From Annulohypoxylon bovei var. microspora (Eukaryota; Ascomycota; Sordariomycetes; Xylariales; Hypoxylaceae), in the NCBI GenBank assembly GCA_022836615.1, contig MU405291.1:62001-126000 (forward strand): a DNA stretch of 64,000 nucleotides. Direction: 5' to 3'. Under the pieces are notes generated by a model. It was not told the origin of the DNA and did no database searches. It worked only from the letters and a program-made list of their open reading frames with translations. Numbering within the stretch: position 1 is the stretch's first letter; each line of letters begins with the position of its first letter. Shown here in pieces: positions 1-13,907 of the stretch. The translations under genes were made by a program, and so were the position numbers.

Positions 1-1915
1 TACTGAATATTATCTTAGAACACAATCCAATCGTCTAACACACCTACTAATCTAGAACGGTGTGGGTAAACTCGTCAAGGACGACAGCCGACTCACCTAT
101 CATTATCCTAGCAACCCTGTTGTGGACGTAAGCGGTTGAGGAAGGAGGGAGGGAGGGAAGCGAATAATCTAATATGACACCTGCATTGTGAGTGGTCAGG
201 GGGAAAAGGAGAATGCAATGTCGTGAAGTTGCCGCCCAAGTTGCAGTTCAGGGGTACGATGACAAGACATATAACCGTCACATATAACCGTCTTTTCTCC
301 AGCGCGGCTCAAGTAAGATGTTTCAGATGTCATTATCAATATCTAAGACCTGTCGAGAACTTCGAGACATCGCTAAAATGAGGAGGGGAATTAGCTAGCA
401 TCTAGCCCCCCCTAGAAATTCTAAGACATTGTCGAATCGAAAAAAGTTTTTGTCCGAAGAAGAACGCCATTTGTCTTAATTCCAAGGGCAGACCGGCCGG
501 AGATCCGTGCTACGGCTGCTACGTTCGGTAGACACGCTGGGGGACGAAGACCTTTAGGAAAACTTCATCCGAAGTGTGCTGTGTGAGTGAGATACGTCAA
601 ATAGCTCGTAGTGCAGCTTTTTGGCTCTTTAGTCGGCGGACGAAGCTTTAGAGAGGCGACACTATCTTTGGCTAAGACACCTGAGATGCCACTCTAACGT
701 ACGCTAGTCCAGTTCACTTGTAGGGAGGTAGGTAGACGGTAACCTCCGTAGTAGCCGAATTTTAAGTATCACAGGCTACAGCAACCCCGGTAGCAATGGA
801 GACGCGTCTGGCCCAGAAGGTGCAGAATGGGACTGCATACCAAGGAACGGGTAGAGTTCATCTATCGCGTTCGTCTAGAGCCGACTAGATGCCGTCCCTC
901 AGTTTCATCGACGGGTGTTTCCCATGCTTCTAGCTCGGCAGGAACATTTGGCTACCCAGGCCAGTGGTACTTTGCCTACTTGGTGACTGGTCCGGCAAGA
1001 CAAACGGATAACACGACATCTGCCTACAGAAAGAAGTGAGCTCATTTTCGGGTTCACAGGCCTCGTTAGTTTGCGAGCAAAGCACCCATGGCACGTCAGC
1101 TGTTCTGCAACCTCTGTCGTCATCCGAATTCGTTATGGGGATGTGCTTACCGCCGTGTAAATAATCTTGGCTGACTGATGAAACTGTGCGATGCGGCGAG
1201 ATTAGGTGGCCATGACGATGAACTCGGTAGCCAACGGATTTCGAGGAAGCCATCTCTCCATGCTTACGGACATCTGCAGTTAATCTATCGATCGGAAGGG
1301 GCGGTATGCAGGAGCAATATATGATTCTGAAATGCTAATGCGAGGGCTACTGCAGCAACCTTGGTCGTGAGGTAGATCTCCTATAGCACTCGGAACAGAC
1401 CCCGGCTTGTGGTTGGAGGGTCCATGCTTCACTCTAGGTCGGAAACGACCCGTAAAGGAGGCCAGCATGCAAGTTTTGTCCCGGTAAACGATATTAAGAT
1501 TCAACGTCTTTCTATCATCCGGATAGTGCACTTTTCACTTGAGGCTAAATCTACACGTACACCAAACATTTCCACATAACCATCGCCGTCATGATCCAAA
1601 TCCGCAATCAATTCAGGGTAATATACAGCCGTCCCTTTGTATTGTGATGTGTTTGAACCGCCATTGTTGCTAATCTAATATCCCAGTACGCCGCCTGTTC
1701 CATGAAAGTGGTATCCATTTGATGATATGCCCAAAGATATTTTGATTGTATGGAAAAATGTTGTTGAGAAATGTGTCGTAGGACAATCCTTAAATGTCGT
1801 TCGTAAAATAAATGAGTCGGTCGATTCGGAAAATAACCTCGAAAGCTCTTTATAATATAAAAATGCCGATATCCATAGTAATACAAGCAACCCTTCCGGG
1901 ATAGCATGATGCCCG
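1..1915. other. Intergenic, no supported gene
   Basis: I see no ORF here with protein family similarity, plausible introns or coding-like composition. A short direct repeat of CATATAACCGTC lies near 270-292. The last ~300 bases are probably 3' UTR of the homeobox gene, which ends at 1916. Short minus-strand ORFs between 1608 and 1938 overlap that end and look accidental. Confidence 0.6.
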
Positions 1916-3316
1916 TCATATGCTGCCGCGATTAACATTGTTCACCCTACGTCGTTTCATTGATTCCAACTCCTCCTCTCGAAAAGGGCTTCCTTCGCAA
2001 TCGCTTAGAGGTTTGCCGTCCGGTTCGTAGTCCGCTCGTTCAGTCGAGGGCAATAACTTGCTATCACCATTACGCACCGTCATAGCATCTGACTCGGCAC
2101 GGGCGTTGCTAATCATAGTCGGTAGTTGCCGCCGCCTCGCATTGATAAACCAATTACTTATTTGATCTGTTAAAAAAATCTAGTTAGCAAAATTACGCCT
2201 TAAATAATTTAGCGTATTAATAGAGGCGCCTCCCTAGAGAACTAGCAGATCTCTACTTAGGGCTTATATTAGGTAAAACTTACTTAATTGCAAGCCCGTC
2301 TGCCTCATTAAATCTTGCTTCTCCTCCTCCGACGGGTACGGATGGTGAAGATGGGCGACAAACCAAGCACGCAATTTATCTGTTGTCTCCTTTGGTAAAT
2401 TCCCGCGGCGTTTTCGTTGCTTGCCCTCGCCGTTCATCACCATGCCAAATTCGCGGATCCGCATATAATCATCATGATACTGATGGTTGTACGGCCGTGG
2501 TGAGAGTCCTGGCGAGAATGGCGTCCTGTCGTAGTGATGGACCGATCCCATAGATAGGGACTGTACTCGACTAGGGTGATGAGGGCCGTACCCAAAACCT
2601 TCAGGTCGGTACGTAGGCGACCCTCCCTCCGTGTGATGACTACCATTGCTCGACTGGCTTGGTCTCCTCGTCATCATGAACCCCTGAATCCAATCGTCGT
2701 TCAACTTCGGATGCCGGCGTGGGTCAGTCGCGCCTCCACCAAAATTTATCATCGGCATACTCGGCAGAGTAGAACGAATATCGGGTCGCTCATATGACTC
2801 TAGGCTTACGGGAGACCGTATGGATCTTCTTTGAGGGGGGCTGACATGGTTTTGATCACCCCATCCCTCAATATTCGCTCTTCGAGTGATCGGCGGGGGG
2901 TGTCGATGACTGTCATCGTGCGAGAGAGTTGATATCCTCGGTAATGAATTTGTTTCTTGATCCTTCTCATACTCGAACTGGTCCACGGCAAGCGGCCTTT
3001 TCTTTTGCCGTTGCGGCGACAGTGAGTGGATATATTCTGGTGGTGTCATTGTATTAAAAGACCTTCCTGTAGGAGTCGTAGCGGAGGGTGGTGTTCTAGC
3101 TGAAATATCATGTTGTATATGAAGCTGAAGTTCCGGAAAAGTCTAGTACCAGGTCAGTAGGACTCTCGAGCGAGGCGCGGGTTATTATACCTGTCGGATA
3201 GACGGAAGAGCAATTTTCTCGCGTGGTCTGGACGACAACTCAGAAGAATCTTGCCAAGAGAATTCGCGCGGGAAGCCATGATGATAGGGCGAAGAAGGCA
3301 TAGTTAGAGCAGACAT
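1916..3316 (-). CDS. TALE/KN-type homeobox transcription factor
   Basis: Predicted nuclear DNA-binding regulator of 405 aa in three exons: 3316-3191, 3124-2284 and 2166-1916. The introns are 66 and 117 bp with GTATAA and GTAAGT donors. The homeodomain lies at about residues 277-338 and is interrupted by intron 2. It starts RKRRGNLPKETTDK, carries the three-residue loop extension between helices 1 and 2 (HHPYPSEEEK) that defines TALE proteins, and ends with recognition helix NQISNWFINARRRQLP. The ~275 residues before it are rich in Pro, Ser, Arg and His and look disordered; ~65 residues follow it. The start is the ATG giving MSALTMPSSP; the frame stays open upstream to 3433, so a longer N-terminus is possible. 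Fungal homeobox genes often act in conidiation or fruiting-body development, but I cannot assign an ortholog. Confidence 0.9.
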
Positions 3317-5510
3317 CTTATATGAGTATATATGGATGTATACCGTTCCCCGGTGGCGTCTATTGAATTCGATAATCGTTAGCTCAGCAATAGGGGGAGG
3401 CCACACCAATCCATTTTCGCTATAAAGTAACACTTCTTACCTGAATTATTAATAATATATATAGCAATGACCCGGAAAAGAAACTCTAAGTTTATTTAGA
3501 GTAGTTATGGCGGAGGCCTCGATTCGTTAGAGAACGTAATCCGGTTGGTCCGTTTGAATATATGCAGAGGCTGATCCTCGTGATATTCCTCAAACGTTAT
3601 AAAATCATTTACACACTCCAGTCCCAACGCTTTAATATCTTTAATAGAATGGGAGACGAAAGTCAAACGTCTGTGGCCAATAGGTGATAATTATACGTGG
3701 ATAACTTGGGTTCTCTTCCTAACTCCTTTGGATTATGTGGCGATGAGTCCAAATAGACCCCTCCAAGATGGTTTCGGTAATACAAGGACGTGGTGGTAGT
3801 AGTCTCTTCTTTCCGGATAAGAAGGAAGTTAAGACTACCCCGAGAGCCTCAGATAGACGCCTAGTAGGTTATAAAGTAGCCACAGGATAGCCACGAGGTA
3901 TTGGCTTGTCCAAGGAAGATAGTAAAGGAATGTTTCGAAGAGGTGGCTTTTGTATTATAAAGGGAAAGGTTAGGGGGGAGGAAGTTCAAGGAAAACGGCC
4001 CAAAAGGCTGAAGTAGAATAGAAGCAGCATAATAGTAAGAAAGCGGAAGGCTCTTCTACATATGTATGTATGTATGTATGTCGAAGATGGATCTTTGAAT
4101 GTGTGGAGGTGCGGTTTCGATAGAGTGACTAAACCGTAAAAAGCCTTGGATGCGAGGCATGAGCAAGGATGACATAGATGCTAAGACAGCGTTCAGGGTA
4201 CGATGAAAAGACCTGTACCGCGCGGATTAATCGTGTACCCACTACCCACTACCCACCTCCCCACAGACGATTCAAACTTGCTGATGCTTGTGGCGTCGCC
4301 TCTACTAGGTACGGGCGAGGGAGACGGACTGAAAAGACTGACAAGCTTCTTGCTTGGATGCTTAGGTGGTCACACCCCTATGTACTAAGGTTACTGGGTT
4401 ACCGAGAGCGCACATGGTTTAAAGGGTCTAGCTACCTAGGCTACGACTAGCCTAAGTATCTGACTAGGTACTGGGTAGGAGCTCGAAGACAGGCAAGACA
4501 GGCAAGACAGGCTTGGCTCGATAGCGATGGAACTGGAGTACTATGCAGCACTGGATTTAGGATGTAGGGGAGGCAAGTGACACGACCACAGTAGGAAGGG
4601 CAAGCGTCGGTGGTAGTATCGATGTACATAGTGGTATATGCAGACAGGGGTCAGGACCCCGGACCGTGACGGTTACTGCTTTGGTGCCAGATGAAATTGC
4701 CCGATAGAAAAGAAGATGGTACCGGGGTAGACCTTACACACGTACCATCGCATACGTGCGTGCATTTAGAAGACCGGATCGAATTCTTCCCTCCTCACAA
4801 CTTGGTCTCTTACATCGAAGTTACTTGATGTGAGGCGAACCCTTCATAAAAAAAGGGGGAGGGGGCGTACGATACGATACGATATAATACAATTCAATAC
4901 ATAAACCACCCACGACAAAAAATGAAGGCACCGGAAGATTTACCTACCACGTAGGTATTCATCCACGAGTATGCCACAGATTGGCTTGGCCCATTATCAT
5001 ATCATGCCAGCTAAGCTACGTACAGTAGTTGATCGTGCGATAAGAACAAGATGTGGCGCCGACGCCGATTGAGTATTTCCAAGTCGCTAGTACATAAGAA
5101 AGACGTATTATCTTATGTGAGGTGAGAAACGCATTATAATTATAAAAGCCGATCCCCAACTGTATGCTCCCGACTCAGAAGAAGGTTTCCGTGCATCTGC
5201 AATTCGGCACAGGGCATCCTTTCATATGACGCAGATGCGCCCGAGGAATTGGCACCAGCGAAAAGGTTGTGACGCTTTTGGGAATGAAATCGCGTCTATT
5301 TTCCATAAAGCCGTTTAAACTATCATGCCTAGGCAAGTATATAAAAGGTAAGGTTGAACCCTCATCGTCAGACGAATCAATGTGAGAATGAGAATTGAAC
5401 GAGCGTAGGTGTAGCCATGACTGCTGCTGATTGGTTAGAATCCGTAGTATGAATGAATGTCAATATACCCCTCGTGATGCTGACGGTCATTGAATTGTGG
5501 TTGATTAGCA

Positions 5511-5552
5511 GATTCCAGATTCCAGATTCAGATTCCAGACTCTAGACTCCAG
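5511..5552. repeat. Short degenerate tandem repeat
   Basis: About six imperfect head-to-tail copies of a 6-8 base unit of the form GATTCCA, drifting to CTCTAGACTCCAG at the right end. It lies in noncoding DNA. Confidence 0.8.
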
Positions 5553-6459
5553 GGGTACTGAGTCATGTACTTCATGTAAACATTTGATTCGGGCTTGGGC
5601 GATATTCATCTGACGAGCTGACAACCTGGATGAGATCTAGTCAGAATCCAAAAGCCGAGGAGAATTTGCCAAGGGCCTAAAAGTAACCCCCCTAACCCCA
5701 TAAACGGAATAATTTGGGTCAACTTTCAATGCCCAGAGATGCATGCAGAACCTTGGAACTTCAAAAGAAGACAATGAAAAAGGGGCAACATATCACCTCA
5801 CCACTTTAAGCTATGAGTACCTACCTAGATCCGTATATTGGGGTTAAATCAACTTATACACACTGATACATACATAGTAGAGTGCAAGTAAACAATTTGT
5901 ACTCGTATCTGCTATTCATTTTAAGTATAAATGCATTATAACTTGTCTACCGTACCTAGTAGTTACAGGTTATTGTTGATTACTATCTCCCATCTCCCAT
6001 CTCCCTTGTTAGTGCTGCTTTCTACTCCATATAGTTATTGATCAATGAATAACGGCCGACTCAGGCTATATTCTCAGGGCGCGTAGTAGATATTAACCCT
6101 AGAGGCGATAGTCTTTAAACGCCTTAGGACGATCAAATCCATAGGTACCCAGCTAAACAGGCTGTGGGCACAGCGGATCGGAAATTTCAAGCAGAAAGCC
6201 TGAGGCGAGTCATGATCGGAACACTCGACAACCTGCCGTTGTTTACCTTCGGAACAAACACCGAGTACCGATTAATGCAATGTTGCAGCCCCCAAGACCA
6301 CCCGACATTGCTGCAACTTCGTTTCTTGGTATCGTACCTATCTAGGGCATAGGTGGCTCGCAGAACCTACCATGGAAGTTTCCTTGCGTTGACAGGCATG
6401 ATTTGCATTAGGCTAAGAACCTTAGATGCGTTCCGCTGACTTGGTAACCTGTTTAATTA

Positions 6460-6888
6460 TTGGATGTGGACACTTCGAGTCATGATATTGATGGGATTGT
6501 GGCGGAAATGGAAACGGGAGTGGGAACGGAAAGGCAGAATGGCGTCTACTACCTTCCCTACCCGTACCAAGGTAAACTACCGTTAGGAGCGGCGACGACG
6601 ACCATTCGGGAATGCATAGCGTCTGCTATATATCGCCGTATGCGTGACCCTAGTGGCATCCGCCCCGATGGGTACGTGGTGATCATCTCCATATCGGCCA
6701 TTCTCGCAGGCTGTCAAATCTCGTTGGATTTAGTACGTTTTTGGCGATACCCCCGGACCCCGTTTGTGGGCGTGGGCGTGGTGGGCGTGGTCGATCTGCA
6801 TCAGCCAAAGCTGCAAGACAGATCGGTGCCGAGCCGTGATCCCCATTGCCATAAGGAATGTGTCAAAAAACAAAGAATAATGCTATAG
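6460..6888 (+). CDS. Weak orphan ORF, 142 aa
   Basis: A continuous frame of 142 codons from an ATG to TAG in otherwise gene-poor DNA. The product resembles no family I know. It has a central hydrophobic stretch near residues 72-90 (VVIISISAILAGC) that could be one membrane segment, then a Gly/Val repeat (GVGVVGVV) encoded by a GGGCGTGG repeat in the DNA. Composition does not stand out from the flanks. It may be accidental. Confidence 0.15.
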   Translation: MDVDTSSHDIDGIVAEMETGVGTERQNGVYYLPYPYQGKLPLGAATTTIRECIASAIYRRMRDPSGIRPDGYVVIISISAILAGCQISLDLVRFWRYPRTPFVGVGVVGVVDLHQPKLQDRSVPSRDPHCHKECVKKQRIML

Positions 6889-6925
6889 TACGGATCTTAT
6901 TATATATACCTATAGCCATACCCAT

Positions 6926-6937
6926 CTACCTAGGTAG
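6926..6937. repeat. CTACCTAGGTAG palindrome
   Basis: Perfect 12-base palindrome centred on CCTAGG. It is one of many related TACCTAGGTA-type copies scattered through noncoding parts of the window (see also 17634-17643 and 30323-30332). Confidence 0.9.
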
Positions 6938-7512
6938 TGAGGCGTTCTAATAATTCCAAGGAGCACGCTAAGTTGTCTTAACCAATACCATAATAGTCGT
7001 TAAAGAAATCCGAGTCAGCAAAAACAAAACCACTTACATACATATGTAAAGCATCTGAAGATTATCACGATAGGTTGATTCAGTCGCTATCAATATTTAC
7101 TATGTACCTACACTAGTATGTACATATTGTTATTTTTTTTTTGTTTTCTAAACCGAGTTAAACGTGCCCACGTAGTACGCATACCCTCGTCTGCACTACT
7201 GCTGACTAGCACACATAAATATGTATGAATATGTAATCATCGCAATGCGGGTTCGATTCATTATCTGAATAGAGAAACTGTTGCCACTATTGGTACTGCT
7301 TCAATTTATAGCTGTAGGGATAAGTGCTTCTAACCCCACCCGTTTCTCCTAAATAACTGGTTAGGTTACGCCGATTTCTAACGCTTACATGATTAGTATA
7401 CTTTATTGCTCTATAATATTTCATCAGACACTCGCTAGGGTTATGGGTCCGCTCTGCCAGGTGTAGGGTGTAGGGTGTGGTGAACTTCTTTACCATCCAT
7501 AGTAGATGTTAG

Positions 7513-7547
7513 GCTCTTGGGACTTGGTTCCGGTTGGTCCCAAGAGC
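7513..7547. repeat. 11-bp perfect inverted repeat (hairpin)
   Basis: GCTCTTGGGAC (7513-7523) and its exact reverse complement GTCCCAAGAGC (7537-7547) are separated by 13 bases. No T-run follows, so it does not look like an RNA polymerase III terminator, and no tRNA fold fits around it. Its role is unknown. Confidence 0.85.
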
Positions 7548-10500
7548 AAAGCTAGGTACGATCTGAAGTTTGCGGTTTGCCAAGGGTTGCAGATCTCTTA
7601 CCCCATCTAAGCAAGGGCCGTCTTTCGTAATCCCGAGAAGCTGGGGGTGGTCGACTTGAACCCATCCCGTGCGCCGCCCAAGACCCCAAGCGCCTTGTGC
7701 TCCTAACGTGGTGTGCGACTCATCCAATTGAGTCGTGGGTGCACAAGAAGAGAGAGGCAACGACAGCGGAAAAGCTGCAGGTCAATGAATCCGGATCCAT
7801 GGCACAAAACCCGGTTCCCGGGTTCCGTCACGTTGATCTCCTCACTTGTCATGTCCCCAACCCTGCCAACGTCTTTCTCGACTCGGTACATAATCATTCT
7901 CCCGTCGAGACGCATCAAGCCATCAAGAGGGCATTCTCTAGCCCGGCTGCCCGGTGCTCGCTCATATGCCTGCCTCGGGGCTAGTTTTTTATATATCGAG
8001 TTTCACCAAGTAATGCTACTGGGCTTGCCCTAGGTCTCCACCAAAAGCTATTCGTCCGCTTGAGCGGTCGTGGATTTCTGTTGAATTATCGAAATTGCGA
8101 TTTGGACGCCATCTGTTTCAAATTGAGGCGACAAGGGTGCCCCTAAATCCTAGACATCCACGGTGAAAGAATAGGTAGGCACATTTTTCACGATAATTAA
8201 ATGTGTACCTACCTATGTGTGTCGTAAGTTCATAAACTAGATACTAAGGGGCTCTACCATGCATTCCGCCTATTTCATAGTGTCGGGTAAGCAAGTAGCT
8301 AAGAGGTAGGTATGTGACTGGAAAAGAGTTAGAACTGCTAGACAGCTAGATTGACTCGGGACGGGCAGGATGTCGATATTATTTCCGATCTTTTTATGCC
8401 CTCGTAGGTTAAGGGTACATACATAGAGCCATGTAGATCCCAGGTTTGATACCACCCAATCTGCCGGGGCCGTCATGGTTGTGCTGAAGTGTCGGAAGTC
8501 CGACTGTGGCTGATAGCAGGAATAAGAAATAATATCCAACGAATAAGCCACCCTTACTACCCCTTACTCCCTCGTCCCCCACGACTCCCCACGAACTCCC
8601 CGCGTCTTCAACACTTCCAAGGTTGCAGTCTGGTTCTCGAACACATCTTCCGTCCTTGAACGCTTTTGATATGTACCTACTAGGTAGTATATGATACTGT
8701 GTTCGGTGTACATCCATGTACCACATGCTGTGCGTCAATACAGGCTGAACACGAGATCCGAATGTATCCAGACTAGCCATCGCCAGCGAATTCGTTGCTG
8801 TGCATTCAAGATACGCATCTTCTCGATGATCCCAAAGATCCCAAAGATCCCCAAAGCCATCCCCCATTAGCTATCGGCATGCCACAACGGTCTGCTGCAT
8901 CCAGGGCACTTTCACGACCACTTGTCATACCCAATGCCCTGGTTCGAATGCCCCTACCCTTCCGTCCAAGAACCAATGGCACAGGTGACAGCGATCAGGT
9001 GCGTCTAATGATGCGGCGACTGAGTCTAACCATATGTCTTATGTATGTATGCAACCACCTCGTGTCCTCGTGTAGGTGTCACTTACGCGTGCGCCTTCTT
9101 CTTCATATGTAATATGAGTGCGCGGCTTTCTTTTTTTGCCTATTTGCCACATACAATGAGAGACATGCGTATCTCATTCTATTAACGAATTCTTCACTGC
9201 TTGGATAGTTTGACCGGTGGCTTGATCTGAATGCCCCTGCCGAAGCCCATCCCGAACCGTGTTGCCGTTGCTATTGAATGATCCACCAAGCCCACAAGCC
9301 CGGTGGAATTTATGGGGCTTTGTCATTCGTGATAGTTCCTAGAACAGGCAAAGATGTGGTGCTCAGAGCCGGGATGAATCCGCATCCGTGGGTCCGCCCC
9401 TTGACATTTAGTGACCCCTGTGCCCTGGCAGCCTGGCAATGGCTTCCCTTGCTTCTGGAACAACGTGCCTACAACCCGACTTTCTCTACCGAGTTCCGCC
9501 CGTCCACAAACTATGTACGCGTAAGTGGTACCGTACAGTTAGACGTCCTGGTACAGTTGCTTATGCACTGATCCAAGGAGGCAAGCGGAAGAGTTCCTGA
9601 CAATCTCCATCGCATCAAAAGTCGCTCCACTTCAATATATAACAATATACGCGTACCAAGTGATATTATTGTTTGAGCGCTATATTGACATAGTTCCCAC
9701 TATGTAGTGAATCAGCCTCATTTGTCTATACATATGTACCGACTTACCGCACGAGCTATAACAAAAGTAAGCTAAGATGTCCCAAGTTGCGGCTCTTGAT
9801 TAACACACTTCTACTGAAAACGGAAAGCATGTGAAGCTATTGTACCCCCACGGCAAAGTAGTATTATTCTACTGCCATCTAGTCCTTCTCGGCTCTACTT
9901 GTATCCAATAACTTCGATAATTCCATTATGTAGCATACGCTAAGGGAAGTGTGGGAACACAATGTGATGATGGGCCGTTGGCGCAACATCGCCAATCTCG
10001 CAGACGGTCACAGGCGTTCGTGGCGTTCTAAGTCGGCTGCAGAAAGCTTCCTTTGACCGATCAGACGCGTGCTATCTTGCAAATTAACTATTCGGAATGG
10101 TCGCTGGGTCATGTGTGTATAGTTCATATCGACGGTAACAGAGGCTACATTGGCCGAGATCTCGTCGTTAAACAACATCCCCACCGCCATTCCACGCAGC
10201 ACGAACGGCTTTCTGCATGGTTCGGTGGACTTATTTGTAGCTCATAGAAGCACTCGTCCGCCAACGTGGTAGGGTGAGTTGGTATCGACCTCTACTGGCA
10301 CTCCTAGTGACACGAGCACGTCAGCCGTTGAGCACCTACCTGCACCAACGCGACGAATTAGTCGTTTGCAACACCTGTTAGTGCGGATGATTTCCGATCA
10401 AGCGAGTTGGGATGAATTTACCTATCAGCAAGGTTAAGTACCTGAAACTCTTATATGCCGTAAGGGCCAAGCAGAACCGATATTTTATGCCCTCATACTC

Positions 10501-13172
10501 ACACCTCTATATCATTATTTCAAGAGAGCCTTTTTTTTTTTTTTTGGTTGAAATAGAGACATATCATTGGCCAACCCTACGGATCTTACCTTCGTACTTT
10601 TTATCTTGCTCGTGTAGCTTTTCGCCTAGAGCCTTTCCGCCATCAGTCTAGGTATTGGACGATCCTGCAGGTTCGTTAGCATGTTTCAAGCGTGTCAAAA
10701 AAATTCTTCACTGTTGAAGTCTTAGCACGGCATAAGTCTCATCTTATTAAACGATGAGACATGTCATTTCCAGAGCTGCCAGCCTGAGATCTGAGGCTGC
10801 TTATCGGAAATATGCATACTGCATGTCTTGTGTGTGTGTGCTTATCACCTGCCCATAGAACCGTTGCCCCTTTTGGCCTGCTACATGCTGGATGCAACGC
10901 CTACCTACCTCAACGTCGACCCAGTTCTCGGGTTATGGAGCTAGAGGCTAGCCTGACTGCTGTCGACATGCCGATCATGCACGCCATGTTGCTGTGCTCA
11001 TTCTTTAGAGGTGTGTTGTGAAAGCCTGCTTTCCAATAAGACTTTTCTTTTCAGATCACATCAGTGTAGCTGCCGGTCTTACGATGGTTACATCGAGAAT
11101 GAAAAACAGATTCCACTGACGTGACAGGAACAATGTGGGGAGTTGATTGGCACCTCCGTCAAGCCTGGGCATCTACGCTTTCCGCGCCACATATGCCTCA
11201 CAGGCATCATTACGAGACTGGCTGAAGGCCTATCAAATTTTCAACACTTGACTAGCCCTGCTTCTAACCAATACAATCGTATGGGCAACGTTGACTGTGG
11301 CGCACCTCAAAAGGAGACAGAACGGCAAGGCATCTTGGATTCATTGGAATCTGATGCCTTGGGGCCTACATTTAAGGTGGATGCATTTTTCCTTCCCTAA
11401 AACGCGGTCGAATTGGTTCGTTGATAGACGATGAGGCTAGGGATGGTATGATGCGTCTAGCCCCCTTGGAAAGGAAAATAAATACCATGTGGAGAGCACG
11501 TGTATAAGCCTGGTCAGTATCCCCATGAATCTTACAGAAGTTCAAACAGACTCGGTGAGATCCACCTACACACTACATATTGAAGGGCGTATGCGCCGCA
11601 AGCCCCTTCGGTGAATTTCACACCGGTGAGCGCCGCGAAGTCGGTTCGAAGTACGGCCATACGCCCGCAGAGCGAGCCCCTGAATTGTGGGCGCGATCGC
11701 AAAGGACGTCACTATTCCAGCCTTCCTTCACAAGCCAAAATTCCGCCCATGATCTTTTGTGCATCGGCACAACCTCCCGCCTAGTAGCCGGCATAATATA
11801 TCTAGCTCGGAACTAGTCGAAACTCGGCTGCAAGGTAATTCCAAAATGGGTAGATGATGGAGGTTTTCAAGGCCGTGTTGACATCGACAACTTCCCAAAA
11901 AGGACCGATATTTGTGCGGGCAGCTTTCCTCGACTGGGCAGTAGTTCAGATCGCTACCATGAACGAGAACCGAGAGCCTGGCAAGGCTCCATAGGCCTAG
12001 ACTTATAGTAGATGGTACCCTGTCGGTATCAGATCTTGCTCGAAGGACGGCTGCCGGGATGCTGTCAAGGATCTGACAGGCGCAAGGGTAGCAGGAGGGG
12101 TCAACTCCCATTCAGGCTCTTAGCCCGTGGAGAAGCTAGGAAAAGCAACGTAAGCACATGCTCGGTAGGTATCGTACGAAACAACAATGGCCGATTCGAA
12201 ATCGCATCAGCGATCCCTGAGTATACCGTCGGAATATAACGATCAACAAAATCGGCAGAACTATTCTCGCTATAGGTGAGTCGGACGTACTGTACGGAGT
12301 ACGCCCGATAACCCACTTCGAGAAGCATAGCCGACATTCGAAACAGCTTAGATCGCTTAAGCCGACCATTGAAGCTACAGTATCTATAATGTACGCATTT
12401 TACATGCGGGCATACATACATATGCATGTGTGTATACGCCTGCTACAGTATACAGATGACAGATGACAGAAATATGTAAGGACAATTCAAAGCTTCTCCT
12501 AACATAGGCCCGAGCGCCTGTCAACTAAATCCCTGGGACGGGAAATGGGAATGATGGGATGGCATTCGCAGGGCACCCCCTGGCTGTCACATATCTGACG
12601 ACCGAATCGCATCTCAGGATCATCTTCCCTGTCAGAAGTCATCAACCTCCCCCTGTCCTGTCAACTGTCAAGCATGCCTCCTTGTCCTCGCTTATAATTA
12701 ACAAGATTACTAACGATCCCCCTGGTCCCGCGTAAAGATCCCTGCGGCTTTCAAGAATCTCTGCCCCCAAGAACCAACATGGACCCCTGATTGCGACCGA
12801 GATCGTTGCTACTATACATAACGTTCCGTAGTATACCATAGTACATATGTAGCATTTATTCCGTCGAGTTGGTGTACATAAATAGGGTCTTTCGTCCGCG
12901 TGTGCAAGGTGCGCATCGTCGAGTCCGAGGTCCCACTGACTATATTTGTTTACGGACGTTAGTAAAACTTGCTATTATCCATTCTATCCACTAACTGTAT
13001 CCATCCTATAAGACTTAGGTAAGCACGCTATAGCAAAAATAGTCAAATACACTCATATATCTTACATATCCATACTAGTATACTGTGACATACATATATA
13101 CCCACTTACATACCCACATACCTACATACATATCTACATGTCTCAGATATCACGTACATAGAGTAGTACTAA

Positions 13173-13199
13173 CAGCAGCAGCAGCAGCAGCAGCAGCAG
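13173..13199 (+). repeat. (CAG)9 microsatellite
   Basis: Nine perfect CAG units in DNA without a supported gene. Short ORFs that would read it as poly-Ala or poly-Gln show no other coding evidence. Confidence 0.95.
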
Positions 13200-13907
13200 T
13201 TTATGTGAATGTATTAGGATCCATTTCTGACACGTGTGGATCAGAGCAAAAAAGGGCATGCCAATCTGAAATGACGGGGTGCCTGAGCCAAACCGAGAAT
13301 GAGCCATTTCTGGTTCGGGCCCCTTGTTTTCTAGTGTGGGAATGGTCCACCAAACCAATCATTCGCGGCCCGTTCTCTCCAATCCCCCTATTCGGTATGT
13401 TATTAGCTTCTCTTCTAAATAACTTCCGAATCTCGTTCATCTCGTTTGCAAACATTCAAGGCCATGCTATGTAGGTACTTACCAGCACGAACGAACCAGC
13501 ATGTTGCACCTTATCAAGATGAGGCTCGCAAAATATAGTGATATACACAGTAGATGTTGAGGTACCTACCTAGCTAAGCCTGGAGGTCCTACAGTCCTGT
13601 AATATCCCACAGGCAAAATGAAAAAGACAATTAAAAAAAAATAGGGGAAAAGTGACCAATGTCTCCCTTACTATGTAATCGACAACCGTACCTACCGTTA
13701 TAGGTAGGTAAGCATTATTAAGTGACAGGTGACATGTCGAACGCACACGCCGCGCGTCTTCCTGTAACGGCGCCGTTCCTTACCCCGTTTGGAGAAACTG
13801 TCCGTAGGGCTGCCGCAAGACTAGAGAGCTAGCTCACCGGCTGCTGATTCGAGACAAAAGAGCCTCTCAACTGCCGCTCGGTGTGAACTTGCCGCGAGCA
13901 CTTCAGA

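Larger units (their letters stand above)
3317..13907. other. ~10.6 kb gene-poor region
   Basis: No gene can be supported with confidence. The sequence has frequent stops in all frames, moderate AT richness, microsatellites, short tandem repeats and repeated TACCTA/TAGGTA motifs. Individual items (a hairpin, tandem repeats, a CAG array, one weak ORF at 6460-6888) are listed separately. I recognise no transposase, reverse transcriptase, or terminal-repeat pair. It could be old decayed repeat DNA or long regulatory and UTR sequence. Confidence 0.5.

Noticed and set aside
7440..7480. GTGTAGGGTGTAGGGTG as a telomere-like repeat
   Set aside because: Only two imperfect copies, not the fungal TTAGGG array.
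7697..8033. Overlapping ORFs of 71-106 codons on both strands
   Set aside because: Mutually overlapping frames in a GC-richer patch; no domains and no splice logic.
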